Assembly (NCBI GenBank): GCA_011037195.1 | Contig: JAAEAF010000120.1 | Span: 1 to 64,000, forward strand | Direction: 5' to 3' | From: Triatoma infestans | Lineage: Eukaryota > Arthropoda > Insecta > Hemiptera > Reduviidae | DNA length: 64,000 bases | Part shown: one piece after another, positions 43,688 through 55,736 of the stretch | Layout: every line of letters begins with the position of its first letter | Position numbering within the stretch: the first letter of the stretch is position 1 | Made by a program: the position numbers and the translations under genes | Notes under the pieces: generated by a model | What the model was told of the DNA's origin: nothing | Databases searched by the model: none | Seen by the model: only the letters and a program-made list of their open reading frames with translations

Positions 43688-44440
43688 CTATCTATCAAAA
43701 AAAAAAAAAAAGCTTAAACAACAGGTGGGAGGTCGTTTCTCCTCTTCCTGACATAATCTGCCCAAGGGTTCCGCTTGAATGAGCCCTACCTTGTACAGAT
43801 GTTTCCTAAACCTACCATGACCCGTAAATAGTCCCGTCACCAGATAGATCTGGCTCCTACTCAGACTAAGAGTCATTTGGGTCCTTCGTTTACACTGCCC
43901 TGGCATCATCCTTTTACTGTGTATAGCACCCGGGCTCCCCCCTCCAGAGCTCTTCATGCTTCCTGCGACACCACTCTCTAATCGTTGCACGAATCGCTCC
44001 GCCAGTTATCCCCAGGACCGGCTCTGGACCAATGAACGGAGAGTTTGCCCCGTTCCTGGCCAGTTGATCAGCTGTCTCATTACCCTCAATCCCTGCATGT
44101 CCAGGCACCCATAGCAGCTGTAAACCTTGTTGTGCCTGAAGAGTTTCACCAATGCCTCACGACATTCTTTCACTAGGGATGAGGTAGTTCTGTAAGCCTC
44201 TAGGGCTTTCAGTGCGACCTGACTGTCCGAGCAAATGCGTATGACCTTGCCCCTTGGGGCTGTACGCAGGTTCTCCTCGGCACAGATCTTAATGGTAAAG
44301 ACTTCAGCCTGGAATATAGTGGAATACCTGCCCAATAGCCTCTCAATGAGTACCTGCGGGCTCATTCCATACACTCCTGCTCCAGTTCCGCAATCCATCC
44401 TAGAACTATCTGTAAACCACTGAGGTCCTGTCCGGTAGCG
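43688..44440 (-). pseudogene. RNase H-type LINE, 3' coding fragment
   Basis: Minus-strand frames read WFTDSSRMDCGTGAGVYG (start of RNase H, catalytic Asp), STIFQAEVFTIKIC (Glu), IRICSDSQVALKALEAY (Asp), then PGHAGIEGNETADQLARNG (His/Asp), FIGPEPVLGI, LVTGLFTGHGRFRKHLYKVG and a decayed Cys/His tail. Three frames are involved (44398-44006, 44108-43914, 43990-43688). The same family as the LINE at 20131-21790, but a separate and better-preserved RNase H. A tract of A residues at 43695-43711 on + lies within it. Confidence 0.82.
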
Positions 44441-44799
44441 AGCTTATACTTAGTTTTGGTTAAAGACTAATCGGAAAAACGGTGGTGCCCTTCGCTAAAA
44501 GTGAACTCCTGTCAAAGTAGAACGCAGTTCGTGGACCTTCCAATTATCTTATGTTTTAATGAAGTATTGGGGGAACGGGGAGGTTATGCTTTCCTCCAAA
44601 ATGCCATTCATTAAGTTTCTATTCTTTCCTTAGTCCATTGAAAACAAACATTTAGTACAAATTATAAGTTTGAAGAAAATTTGTAAATCATTACTATAAT
44701 TATTATTAAAATCTTGAGGTTCGGCCAGAAGTAAAAACAAGATGAATTCCTGCCAATGTTTCGATAAATTTACTATCGTTTTCAAGGCAAAAATGTATT

Positions 44800-44945
44800 C
44801 TGAGTATAGTGTAGTGTGTAATGTCGTGTATAGATGTCTTGTTAAAATGTTACTGTGACATTTTACAGTCACAATTTACTATGTCACAGTCACACTTTAA
44901 CAAGATATCAACTATACACAACATTTATTTACATTCCACCTTACA
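44800..44945. repeat. Imperfect palindrome
   Basis: TAGATGTCTTGTTAAAATGT and ACTGTGACATTTTACAG pair with ACAGTCACACTTTAACAAGA and neighbouring text around a centre near 44872. Hairpin-like MITE remains or a foldback. No ORF. Confidence 0.55.
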
Positions 44946-46060
44946 CAATCTTTTCAGTTAATATTTCCTTTAATTATTTTCGTTTCTTGTTTTCTTCTCA
45001 ATACTGTGTAATAATCGTATCTTTTTTTCAAACAAATTTTGTAGATCTCCTGAAAAAAGGCACCGAAGGTATCAGAAATGTAGAATAATAAAGAATTCTT
45101 TTTCATTAGAAAAAAGTCCTCTGGCCATTGTCGCATAAACATTTTCCATATAATTTTAAGGCCTGGCGATTTGAAAACAATTTTAAAAAATAAAAAGTGT
45201 ATGAGCAAAGAATATGGGAACCATAACTTCTGGAATCTTGGTGTCCCCATGAGAAATCCACGTAAAATGCGAACAAACATATATGATGTCACCTCCAATA
45301 CTAGCACAAAAACACATAGGGAAATATAGCTGATAAATGCAACTAACATAAGCACACTTACCTTGCCGTCAAGAAGCACACACTACATACTCAATGGCGG
45401 CTTGCGGATAGTGGAATAGAGGTTCACAAATTAAGCAGTACATTAAATTTAAATTAGTTAAATAGGCGGCGAATTTCAAGTATTTCAATTACAATTGAGT
45501 TAAAGTAAATTAAATTTAATGTGTGGAGGAACCTCATCTGAAATAATCTATATAATCAGACACCTCTGATTTCACCCAAGAAATTTCACAATTTGCTTTC
45601 AAAAAAATATACAAGGGTAACAATATACCTCGTAACATACAATAACAAAAAGGAATACCTCTCACCGTTCCAAATTATTATCTCAAACTGGAACATTTTC
45701 AAAAAGAAAACTATCTAATTCCTATTGAAGAAATGATTTAAATGAAAGAAAAATTATGAAAAAAAACAATTATTCTTTTAAGTTTACACTTACAAGAAGT
45801 ATATGGGCTAACACTTTCCCTACCAATTTACTACATTCCCACACCTACTTGCCTCTCTCTTTTTACCAACCCTCCGCTAATTCAGTGTGTCGCATAGTGT
45901 GGCTCATATGCATTCAGAGTACAAGTAGTGGTTTCAGTGTCAGAGTTGAAAAACAAGAATTCATCTTAAATATCTACCTAGAGATTGTGACAAATCAATT
46001 AAGAGAAATCAGAGTTGCCAGTTGCAATTTTCTAAATCCCCCACCCTGAAACTGAAATTT
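44946..46060. other. No gene supported
   Basis: Contains the short dispersed repeat 45100-45160 and several chance frames. On the minus strand an AAG-GTAAGT donor-like site at about 45359-45364 follows a short ATG frame; it is too weak to call an exon. Confidence 0.35.
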
Positions 46061-46068
46061 CCCCAAAT

Positions 46069-46338
46069 TTGAGCACAAATCTCTCAAATTTAAAATTTAC
46101 TTGTACCAGGTTGTGTAGTATCGGTACGCTAATCGGAAGAAACGACGAGAATCTCGCTGAAATTAAAAGAGAAACCCATGCAAAAATAACAGTGTCATCC
46201 AGACAAGATTGCTATCCCGGATCATGGGAGAGAATCTGTTTAATAATCGCTAATGTAAATACAGTAAAGTTAGCATTGAAAATTGTATCAAATACAATAA
46301 GAATTCATGCTAGAGTAAGCCTGTTACGGGGACTCTAA
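46069..46338 (+). pseudogene. Orphan KH-domain reading frame (Nova/Pasilla-like)
   Basis: An open frame of about 89 codons with no proper start. It reads GTLIGRNDENLAEIKRETHA, then KITVSSRQDCYPGSWERICL, then NVNTVKLALKIVSNTIR. This is the beta-alpha-alpha-beta-beta-alpha pattern of a KH RNA-binding domain, and xDxYPGxxER(I/V)CLI is the signature of the first KH domain in Nova/Pasilla splicing factors. The RNA-binding GxxG loop, normally GKGG, is GRND here, so RNA binding is probably lost. No clear flanking splice sites. The likeliest explanation is a fragment of a processed pseudogene lying in the receptor intron; an exon of a nested gene is less likely. Confidence 0.65.
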
Positions 46339-46345
46339 CTTTGTT

Positions 46346-47360
46346 TTTTTTACTTTCTCTTACTCCTAGTAAGAGGAAGTATTGTAATCGTATCAAATTT
46401 TCGATATCGAGTTTTCACAGGAAATATTCGTTTTGAGGTCCCCTGAGCCCCAAAAAGTGGTTTTTAGCAAATGGTCTGTGTGTGGTGGTGTGTTGTGTGG
46501 GTGTGTGTGTGTATGTGAACAGCATAGCTCAAAAACGAAAAACCGTAGAAAACTGAAACTTAATATTCCGTTTAGGTATCACCATGAGATCTGACTGTGC
46601 GTTATCTGTCAAAATTCCTCAACCGGAAGTACCACTTTACTAGTTGACTTTTTTACTTTTTTGCGTTTTTCTCAAAAATGGCTCCAAGGATTTTCTTTAA
46701 ACTTGTACATCAACTACATATACAAGGAGCTACAACTTTTATTTGAAACATTTCTCTGGGAAAATTGATTTAAGGGCCCTTCTGGGGGAGGGGTGGGGTT
46801 AGGTTACCCTCTAAAGTGCTATTTCAGGTTATTAGACAATACGGTCATTTAAATAATGTTAATTAGAATTAAATCTCTTGTTGAAATTCCGAGTTTGAGA
46901 AAAATCGGAAACCGGAAGTGCTTTTGTTTTAACACTTTACTAAATATGATTTTTTCACTTTTTCGCGATTTTCTCAAAAATGGCCCCGACGATTTTCTTG
47001 AAACTACACATATAAACTAAACATTCAAAGATCTACAACTTTTATATAAAACATTTCTCTGGAAAATTCATTTAAGGGCACTTTTAGGAGAGGGGTAGGG
47101 TTACAGCTTCCTCTAAAGTGTTATCATACTTGATTATACAACTCTATCATCCAAATGAAATTTATTAGAAATAAATAGTTGGCCAAAATTCCGGGTGTGA
47201 AGAAAATCAGTAAACCGGAAGTGCGCTTTTACTGAATAGTTTTTTTCAGTTTTTGACAAATTTCATTAAATTTGGTGCACAAACTATAAAATTTGTCAAT
47301 TTAATTTTGAGAACTGGAGTAAGAGAAAGTTGTGTGAGTGTTTCACACCAGATTTTTTAA
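46346..47360 (-). repeat. Repeat A, full-length inverted copy
   Basis: On + it begins TTTACTTTCTCTTACTCCTA, then TTTTCGATATCGAGTTTTCA, GAGGTCCCCTGAGCCC, a TG-run 46476-46513, GGTATCACCATGAGATCTGA, two modules (about 46620-46900 and 46905-47215), ATAAAATTTGTCAATT, GGAGTAAGAGAAAGT and TGTGTGAGTGTTTCACACCA. At about 1015 bp it is the best copy for defining both ends. Confidence 0.9.
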
Positions 47361-47441
47361 CTTATTAACACAGTGGTTTTTGTTTTAATATAATGCTGGT
47401 CTTCATTATTAGATATTTGCTACTTTTGTATGTTTTATATA

Positions 47442-48733
47442 TAGTGAAAAACGTTTTACACGAAACTGAGGGGATTGAAATATTTTTTCGTATTAAAAGG
47501 CCAAAAAACTCACCAATATTTTCGATGTCATCAAATTTTATAAATTCGTTTTCGTGCTAAAATTTACGCTTGTAAGTACATACATTGACAGCCTATACTT
47601 AGAGCGATATACATACACACATCATATTAGATACATAAATAATTATATGTACATATATGTATTTAATTAAAAAATAAGTAAAAAAATTTTATTTTTTTTT
47701 TTGGAAAAATTTTGATATTTTTTTCGCAGTATCTCTTTCAGCCTGAAATTGTTCGATACCGTCCATCGTTTTATTCATTTCGCCATTCAAATGTGCATCT
47801 AAATAACTGTGCATACTTTTTCATGATGTTCTGCATTTCTGTTGCGGAGAAATCATTCACCGTTTTCGACACACAGTTCACCGACTTCGACTCAGCCATC
47901 ACCGAATTCGAAAACTAAATGACCAATAAATTGAAATGTTTTGACAATGACTGTGCCACTATCCACCCAAAGACAAGCGGTAACGTAGCAACTGTAGCAG
48001 CCATTGTTTATTTTGTTCGTTCTTACGAAAAAAAAAATCTGGTGTGAAACACTCACACAACTTTCTCTTACTCCTGTTCTCAAAATTATAATTGACAAAG
48101 GTTATAGTTTTGTGTACCAACAAATATAACGAAATTCGGCGAAAACTGAAAAAACTGTTCAGTAAAAGCGCACTTCCGGCTTACAAAATATTTTTAAAAC
48201 TTAGAATTTAGGCCATCTATTTATTTCTAATTAATTTTGTGGATGATAGAATTGTATAATCAATTATGATGATACCACTATAGAGGAAGCTGTAACCCCG
48301 CCCCTCCCCTAAAAATGCCCTTAAATAAATTTTCCCAGAGAAATGTTTCAAACAAAAGTTGTAGCTGTTAGTATGTGTAGTTGATATATAACGTTTGAAA
48401 AAAATCGTTGGAGCGATTTCTGAGAAAATCGCAAAAACGTAAAAAAAAAACATGTAAAGTGGTACTTCTGGTTGAGGAATTTTGACAGATGACCCACTGT
48501 CGGATCCCATGATGGTACCTAAACGGAATATTAAGTTTGAACTTTCTACGATTTTTCGTTTTTGAGCTATGCTGTTCACATACATCCACTTTTCATGATA
48601 AGCGATTTCTGTTTCGTATTAAAAGGAAAAAAATGTATGAAATGATATAGTATGTTGTCGAGACCACAGTATGATTTCGTATTAACCGATTTTTCATGTT
48701 AAGCATTTTCGTGTTAAATGTTTTTTTTTACTG
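47442..48733. mobile_element. Tigger/pogo-like element, longer relative, carrying repeat A
   Basis: Starts TAGTGAAAAACGTTTTACAC and ends TAAATG then a T-run and TACTG, with TA on both sides (47440-47441, 48734-48735). ACGAAACTGAG, TTGAAATATTTTTTCGT and CCAAAGACAAGCGGTAACGT are shared with the MITE at 14333-14713. A repeat A copy (48030-48587) sits inside. A minus-strand frame near 47920-47790 reads MAESKSVNCVSKTVNDFSAT and may be a transposase remnant. Confidence 0.75.
48030..48587 (+). repeat. Repeat A copy inside the Tigger-like element
   Basis: CTGGTGTGAAACACTCACAC, ACTTTCTCTTACTCC, one module (about 48165-48480), GATGGTACCTAAACGGAATA, GAGCTATGCTGTTCACATAC. It stops exactly where the microsatellite should begin, so the end is truncated. 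Confidence 0.85.
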
Positions 48734-48739
48734 TATATT

Positions 48740-49370
48740 AGATATAAATAATATGGTAATAATGGATACAACTTTTGAAACTAACAATATAGTATCTAAC
48801 ACAATCATGAAAATGATGCTGATTTTAATATGGAGTGATTCCTTGCAATAGGGCACCAAATTTTCAAGTGCCATTGTAGTCGTGAACGTCTTCGTTTTGT
48901 TTGTTGATTTCAGTATTTGTTCCATGATCTATACTGATCTAATAGGAAAGTTGCAGTTGCAGAAGCAGTTTCCTCTAGCATTGTTTACTGTCAGTTAGAA
49001 ACGAAAAGTCACTAATTTTCAAAAATAAAAATGAAGATAAAGAGAGAAAATGGTTTATGTTCAAGGCACTGAGAAAAAGTTATTACATAATCTTCCTCGC
49101 AGTTGATTTTATTTATTTTCCGCAAGAATGACCGAATAATTCCATGAAAGTTAGTATTAAGGTTACAAGAAAGGAATTTTCGTGAAATACCTTCTGTAAA
49201 ATAATGCACCCCAAGTATATGCTTTTTTCCTAATTGCTTCAACGGGGAAAGTTATATTCATTTTTTATCATTAACAAAACTGTTTCTATATAGGGTATAT
49301 CAGGTTAAATTAGCCATACTTAAGGAGGTTTAGTTCTACACCACATTTGTGACAAAAAAGTTTCATATAA
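48740..49370. other. No gene seen
   Basis: Intron sequence without recognised repeat ends. Confidence 0.4.
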
Positions 49371-49373
49371 ACC

Positions 49374-50090
49374 ATGGTCCAAGAGAAATCTTTGCCTACA
49401 CCATTTTTGAGAAATAGGATTTCTTTTTATAAGAGGCAGTTATGGACTTATAATCTAACTATTTATCACACCACCACACGAGATAGTGTAGGAACTTGCT
49501 ATTTATGGAATGAGACTATAGCTAGGCGTGGAGGTCAAGAAATCGGGTCCTGTCTTCGAATATTTATATTAGGCCTTCCAAAAAATATTGAAATATTATT
49601 TTTATACAGTGACTCATGTTATGGACAAAATCGCAATATTTACATGGCAACCATGCTTTGCCACATAATGAAGGACATTAAAAATAACGGTCATTCATTA
49701 CGGGGAAATACATCACAAATTTATGGAGCCTGGGCACTCCCATATTGAAGCAGACACTATTCATGCGTCTATTGAGACAGCAAAGTAGAAAACAGCAAAC
49801 ATTACAGTCCCATATGACTGGGTAATTTTATAAAAATGATCAACTGGAATCCTCCTTTATAAGTCACTGAAATGGAGAGAAATGATTTTCTAAATTTCAG
49901 CAAATTATTTAGTCAGCATCTGGTACACTGGAGAAAAAAAATGAAAAGGGCAACCTATTTCCTAGCTAAATATTAAATGGTTAAAATTCACTAGAGATGA
50001 TGAATACATATTTTATTATAAGAGCACCCTAATTAATGATGCAAAGGAATTTTTAGTCGTTGACCTAAGGAGAGGAATTGCATGAAAGCG
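49374..50090 (+). pseudogene. Transposon-type protein with SDSC-GQNRN and GHSHxEAD motifs
   Basis: Frame 49374-49748 reads FYKRQLWTYNLTIYHTTTRD, YLWNETIARRGGQEIGSC and LILYSDSCxGQNRN-like LFLYSDSCYGQNRNIYMATM. A frameshift near 49715 continues as FMEPGHSHIEADTIHASIET and VPYDWVIL, then EMERNDFLNF. These motifs mark a large, poorly characterised arthropod protein family (DUF7869-type in my recollection) that is multi-copy in sap-feeding insects and looks transposon-borne. The Asp/His/Glu spacing suggests a nuclease fold, but that is inference. The N-terminal part is missing, and stops follow. No terminal repeats were found. Confidence 0.6.
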
Positions 50091-50099
50091 AAAATTAAA

Positions 50100-50660
50100 G
50101 TTCGATGTTTTCAGTTTTTGCCATTGCATGCAAAATCTTTACCATTAAGATTTCTCACCATTTACTCCACAAGTACAAGATAATGAATGACAGACATGTA
50201 AAGCATATTATCAGTTTTTAATCAATATTACAATCACTTGTTTTTAATATTCATTCAATAATGTTAATAATCATTATAAATTAATGAATTATTTGCATGA
50301 TGTTTTTTTATATGTTCAGTTCTCTCTATTTAATTAAGTTTTTTAAATGCATTTATTTTATTTGAATACATCCGTTTTAAATTTATTTTGTTATAATTAT
50401 TATATGTTACATCTTATAAATGTATCGCATTATTTCTGGAAATTGACTAATGTTAAATTATACCCTGGGGTCGACGTCCATAAATGTGTTGTGTTCTTCA
50501 CTTAGGGCCCAATGTCCAAAAAAAAAATTTAAAAACAATTTTACTAGTTAAAAACGTATTGCCATTTAAAACTAAGTGTATTAAAAGATCATACAAATAC
50601 AAATGCATCATGAATTTAATGGAAATCTAGCGATTTAATGAAATCATAAGTTCACTACAA
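50100..50660. other. No gene seen
   Basis: AT-rich, with TAAATG words. Nothing recognised. Confidence 0.4.
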
Positions 50661-50669
50661 ACTGCGTAC

Positions 50670-51310
50670 TTATTTCTAACGGAATGGATATTGGTCCTTA
50701 TAACATTGAGGTACTGATATATTATATCCTAGCGATCTCTTTATTTGTTTCTTGTACTATATACCCCTCACCAAAAGCAAACTTTTTGCTTAATACGTTA
50801 TTTCCAATTTTGAAAAATATTTTGGATTTCATACAAATTAAATTTAGGGGTAATTGGAATATTAGACATGATGTGCAAAGTAATGTTAAAAAACGGAAAT
50901 ACCATAAAAAGCATTTTGTGTCTGTTGTTGTGAATCAAGGACTTATATTTTCTAATTTAACCCCCGCTTTTTTTCTCCCCCAAGAAACTACCGGTTTTTC
51001 CTGGGGAGCTCTGATCCCCGGCCCCCCAAGTGCGCTCTCTGGAGCGCATGCGAGAAAGAAAAAACGTATATTAAACTCGTACACGCTCGGATCACTGTTC
51101 AGAATAAATTCTCCTTTCTGATACTAACACTTTTCTAAAAGATATTAATTGAAATTGTACTTACAGTTTTTCTCTCCCTTTCATGCACCAATCAATCACA
51201 CCACGCCCATCCGGTACACTTAACCGATAAAAATATAAAGCAGGAAAGTCCGCCGTCACAAAACACTAATGCATTAACGAGTAACGAGACAAGCGCCATT
51301 ACAACCTTGT
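50670..51310. repeat. Repeat B, copy 1
   Basis: Shares with 52080-52500 the blocks AAAAACGGAAATA(A/C)CA, AAAAAGCATTTTGT/AAAAAGCATATTGT, CTCGTAC(A/T)CGC(T/A)CGGATCA, AGAAATAAATTC-like AGAATAAATTCTCC, and AACACTTTTCTAA/AAACTTTTCTAA. A GC-rich centre (50995-51055, with CCCCGGCCCCCCAAG) is unusual here. A 145-codon frame spans it without a known motif. Confidence 0.55.
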
Positions 51311-52079
51311 GCTAACTAGAGTTAGTACCTTCTAAACATAATTTATAATTCCATAGCAATTACTCAATTATACAAAATAAATGATTTCTTAAATTGATAT
51401 GTATAATACAGTATAGCATTTATATTTAAATGCTAAAATTCAAATCTCATATTGGCACTATATACACATTTTAATCACATATAATGTTTTTAAAAATCTA
51501 TTACCAAAATATAAATAGTAATACATACAAACTTTGTAGAAATTATATAGAACAATGTAATATTTTTTTATTATTGACATCCGTAATAAAAATGTATTGT
51601 TTACATAATTTTTAGACACTAGCAATATTCCTCTAAACAGCTGTCAAATATGGCGGCCGCTAGTATCTTTCAAACTTATTAACTGTATTATCTTTAAACG
51701 TAAAGATATGTCAAGTTTTTAAATTTTATAGTTTATAATTTTAAATTTTATAATCTGTATTGAAGACATTTTATTTTCTACTGAATAGTGTATTGTAACA
51801 TATTGATAATGGTACTTATGATAATCATGACTTCATCATTTAATAAATATGGATAAATATTACCAGGTAATTACCAACATTTATTTGGATCAGTGTTCCT
51901 ATTAGATTTTTGCCCACACTTTTTACCTTTGGCGTTGGATATAGGATACCAAAAAATAAATGTAATTTGCTTACAAAAAATGCGCGCCGGCTCGTAGCAC
52001 CAATCTGAATTTTAATCTGATTGGAGTATGTATGAGGCCCTAAATTCTATATCCTCACTAAAACCATATGTTATGCATA

Positions 52080-52500
52080 ATATGTCATTTCCGTTTTTAA
52101 AAAATAATTTGCATTTTAATTATATATGAAATGGAAAACAACTTTTAAAAAAGGAAATAACAAAAAGCATATTGTTATATATTTGTTAATGGGGGGCCCT
52201 CGCCCATGCAACCCCCATTGCCCTCAATGAACCGCTTTCGAGAAATAAAAAAATAACCCCACATCGGTCGAACTCGTACTCGCACGGATCATTGTTCTGT
52301 ATAGATTCGATTTATTCCTATACACAAACTTTTCTAAGTATTATATTCAATTGAAACATTACTTACCTAATGAGGGGACTTGGCTGTTTGCAAACTCCAT
52401 GCTTTCACATCACACGACTACACATCCTTCCAGAAGCAATCGTATACACAATTTATTACTTTTCGGTCCGGCTAATTGCTTAAAATATAAAAAAAAATGA
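52080..52500. repeat. Repeat B, copy 2
   Basis: ATTTCCGTTTTTAAAAAATA at the start is the inverse of AAAAAAGGAAATAACA-type text about 70 bp on, a small inverted pair. GGGGGGCCCTCGCCC lies at the GC-rich centre. AACTCGTACTCGCACGGATC matches copy 1. Confidence 0.55.
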
Positions 52501-52839
52501 GGCATTCAAACAGGATAATCATCGCATCTATAAGCTCTTGTAAATTACCAAAAAAATGCTATTCCGAGCCCGTGCGAACTGTATCTTATAAACGTATTTT
52601 CTTAAATTCACAACAATTCCTCAATTTGAAATTAATACTTAGAATGTTTAGGTGACTATTCGCTAAAACATGACACGTGGACACTCTCGGACCTCTAATT
52701 TGAATTAAACATATGCACAAATAAATGAAAGACGGGGATACCCCCCCTCATACCCTTCGTATGGGTTTTTTTGTAGCATAGCCATCACTCACATTTCATG
52801 CTCAGTATGCGACTAGGGGCGCAAACGCCCCTAATTCTA

Positions 52840-53170
52840 ATTTATTATGAAATGCAAAATAATTTTTAAAAACGGAAATAACATAGAAAGCATATTGTTA
52901 TATATTTATTAATCAAAGGATTTGCTCCCGCGCCCCTTTTACCTCCCTCACAGCCTACCGATCCAGGTATAATATGCCATTTACATACTTGATGACGGCA
53001 CTTTGCTTCTGTTAACTCATACTTTCACTTCACACACCGCACACATTTATTGTGAAATCATCTTTCCGATACGGATAAAAATAAAAAGGTAATTAATTGG
53101 AATATATTATATTCCCCATTTTAGCCGATATAAATACTCCTCCTTTTTTGTAAAAACTACGGTACAAAAA
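52840..53170. repeat. Repeat B, copy 3 (partial)
   Basis: AAAATAATTTTTAAAAACGG, AAATAACATAGAAAGCATAT and TTGTTATATATTTATTAAT match copy 2. CTCCCGCGCCCC is the GC-rich part. The end (TTCCGATACGGATAAAAATA) recurs at 30670-30690 and resembles 6475-6500, so the family has further pieces. Confidence 0.5.
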
Positions 53171-53539
53171 GACAAACGTGTTAACAACCAATAAAATCAA
53201 GAGAAAAATCTCAACTAATCTGTGCCATAAATCTAAAACTAATAAGAAGGTAGTATTATAGATAATAGTAGCAAAAACTTTATTTTAAACATAAACAAAA
53301 ACCTTTTAAACTCATTTTAACAAATCCTACATTAATATGCATAATATGATTTTCCTTGAGGTTGAAATTCCATATCAATTAATTTACTGATTCACCAATC
53401 TTATTTACCTATTTAACAAATGAATTAATTGAGATCAGGGTTAACATATATAACTGGATATTGAATCTACCCAGTGCCACCTAAGTCATTACTCTTATAT
53501 TTTTACTGCATAAAAGGGAACGTTTATTTACTTTTATTT

Positions 53540-53748
53540 TTTTAATTTAAGGCGCTTCAACATCTATGGTCATTAGCGCCCGGAGCCTTCTCAGTGCACT
53601 GCCGGCCTCAGAACAGTGTTCTCTCGCTACAGACAACACTGTCCGTCACCGAACAGTGAGCTGGAAGAAAAAAATCTAAGGGTAGCTCTGGACTCGTACC
53701 CGGGACCTCCGCGTGGGAGACCAATGCGCTAACCACTTAGCTAATCCC
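53540..53748 (-). repeat. SINE family 1, minus orientation
   Basis: Reverse-complemented: AGGGATTAGCTAAGTGGTTA (box A), GGTCCCGGGTACGAGTCCAG (box B with one change), the family body and GCGCCTTAAATTAAAAAAAT. AGGGAACGTTTATT on the left and AGGGATCGTTTATT on the right are a good target duplication. Confidence 0.88.
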
Positions 53749-53759
53749 TCCCTTAGGGA

Positions 53760-55285
53760 TCGTTTATTATTCTAAAAGACCTTTGCCAGGGGTTTATGCA
53801 ATTTAGAACAATAAAATGCATAAAAAAAGAACTAAGAAACGAAAATTAATAATGAAATTAAGTAGTAGCAGTTTTTGAAGAAGTATACACACGATATACA
53901 TATATAAAATTATTACATTTTCTCCAAAAATAATCAGAAAAAATTATAGATCAAACAAACCAAATTCAAAACTTGGACCTCATTTCGGGTAAATTTGTTT
54001 ATGAAACATATGACTAATTGAGGAAATGATCCATTTAGCAAAAACATCAATTGCATAGAATAAAAGAATTGATATTTTAAGCTTGAGTAAATTGTATTCT
54101 AATAATCATATTAAATATTAAAATCATAATTAAAAATGAAAACTAACCTGTTCTTAACAGATAATCACAACTAACAGAAACACAGTGAACATTGTAACCT
54201 CAAAAAAAAAAGCCAAATGCTTCATTGAAATTGTTATTTTTCAATTAAGTTTTTAACAAATTTAACAATTACTTTCCAAAGAGACTGCACATTTGATGAA
54301 AAATGCTAGGATCATTAATATTGGGTTGTATTATTAAGAAAAATAATTATAACAGAGTGAATATATTATATTTATTTATGACTATATTTCATTGCTCATT
54401 ACATGATAGATTAGTCTATTTTTCTTCATCTTGTTTAAAAAGTGTTGTCTAATTCTGACACTCATGATGGCTTATAAGCTGAAACGTTGTCCTTTAAAAA
54501 CTTAGTTTCATCTTGCCAATCACCAAGAACAAACTTGTTAAATATTTAAAATTTTAAAAAATATATATTCTTGGGAGTTCACATCCTCTAAGAGGAAATA
54601 TTGTGATCATGTACTGTTTTTCCTTATTTCTTTACAGAACAATAGGAACTCAGGTAACATAGAACTAACAAAAAACATAATAACTGCCTTGATAACTTAT
54701 GTCTGTTTAAGAAGAAAAATTCAGTTATTAAGGAAAGTATACACAATGGAAACAAAGAATGGATACGACTTTTGTCTTTAATGTAGTAAAACACTTAGTT
54801 GTAATATCAATTAAATAAATAATTTGGTGACTTTTGAGCACTCTATAAAAATAATTGAATTTCCTTTCTTTTTCTTTTTTAATTTAAGGAGGGGATCCTG
54901 AGAAAAGTCAGAACTTGAAAATATGCCTCTGATAACTTCCTAGCAATTCATTCAGACTGTACATTAAACCTGTCACCATACCATTGCCTAATCCACAAGC
55001 AAAATTTGCAAAACAAATGAAAGAAAAATTAAAATAATTAGATTTTCTACAAAAAAAAAAATATTTTTTCTGCACCCTAAAAAAATATTATTCCCACTTT
55101 CTCTCTTAAATGAATAAATTACATCAATCTTCTACTTTATAAAGCAATGTTTGAATGAGAATTCTTAATTCTTTTTTTTTTCTCTGTTTTTACTTCTTTT
55201 CAAAAAAAAATCTATTTAAATAATTGTTTTAATTTATTTCCTTTAAGTTTGTATTTCAAGTTCTTTAAGCACAAACCTAAAATAT
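53760..55285. other. No gene seen
   Basis: About 1.5 kb of A/T-rich intron. A patch near 54890-55010 is more balanced in composition but shows no motif. Confidence 0.4.
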
Positions 55286-55736
55286 TTATAAAAAAAATCT
55301 GGTGTAAAACACATACATGACTTTATTTCAAACAAAAGTGGGTATATATTATATGTGTAATTAGTATCCCAAGTTCAAAGAAACTCGTTGGTATATCTTT
55401 ATCGAGATTACTGCAGAAAAATGAAAAAGCCGTTCAGTAAAAAATGCCCCATCCCAGTACCTGTCAACCGATTTTCTTTAAACTCGGAATTTTGGTAACA
55501 CATTTAATTCTTATTAATTTTATATAGATGCTAGTATCGTGCAATATACGAAATGGCACTTTAATGGAAGATGTAATGTCACTTCTCCCCAAAAGCTATC
55601 GAAAATGAATTTTCCCATAAAACCGTTTTAAATGAAAGTAGTAGTTCTTTATGTGTGTAGTTAGAATGCAATGTGAGGATGGGATGATGAGTTGCCGACC
55701 CAACAAGGAACAAACAAAAATAATGACAAATTCATT

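Noticed and set aside
45090..45379. Nested gene exon on the minus strand with a GTAAGT donor
   Set aside because: Only about five codons precede the donor, no promoter or partner exon was seen, and the longer frame is A/T-driven.
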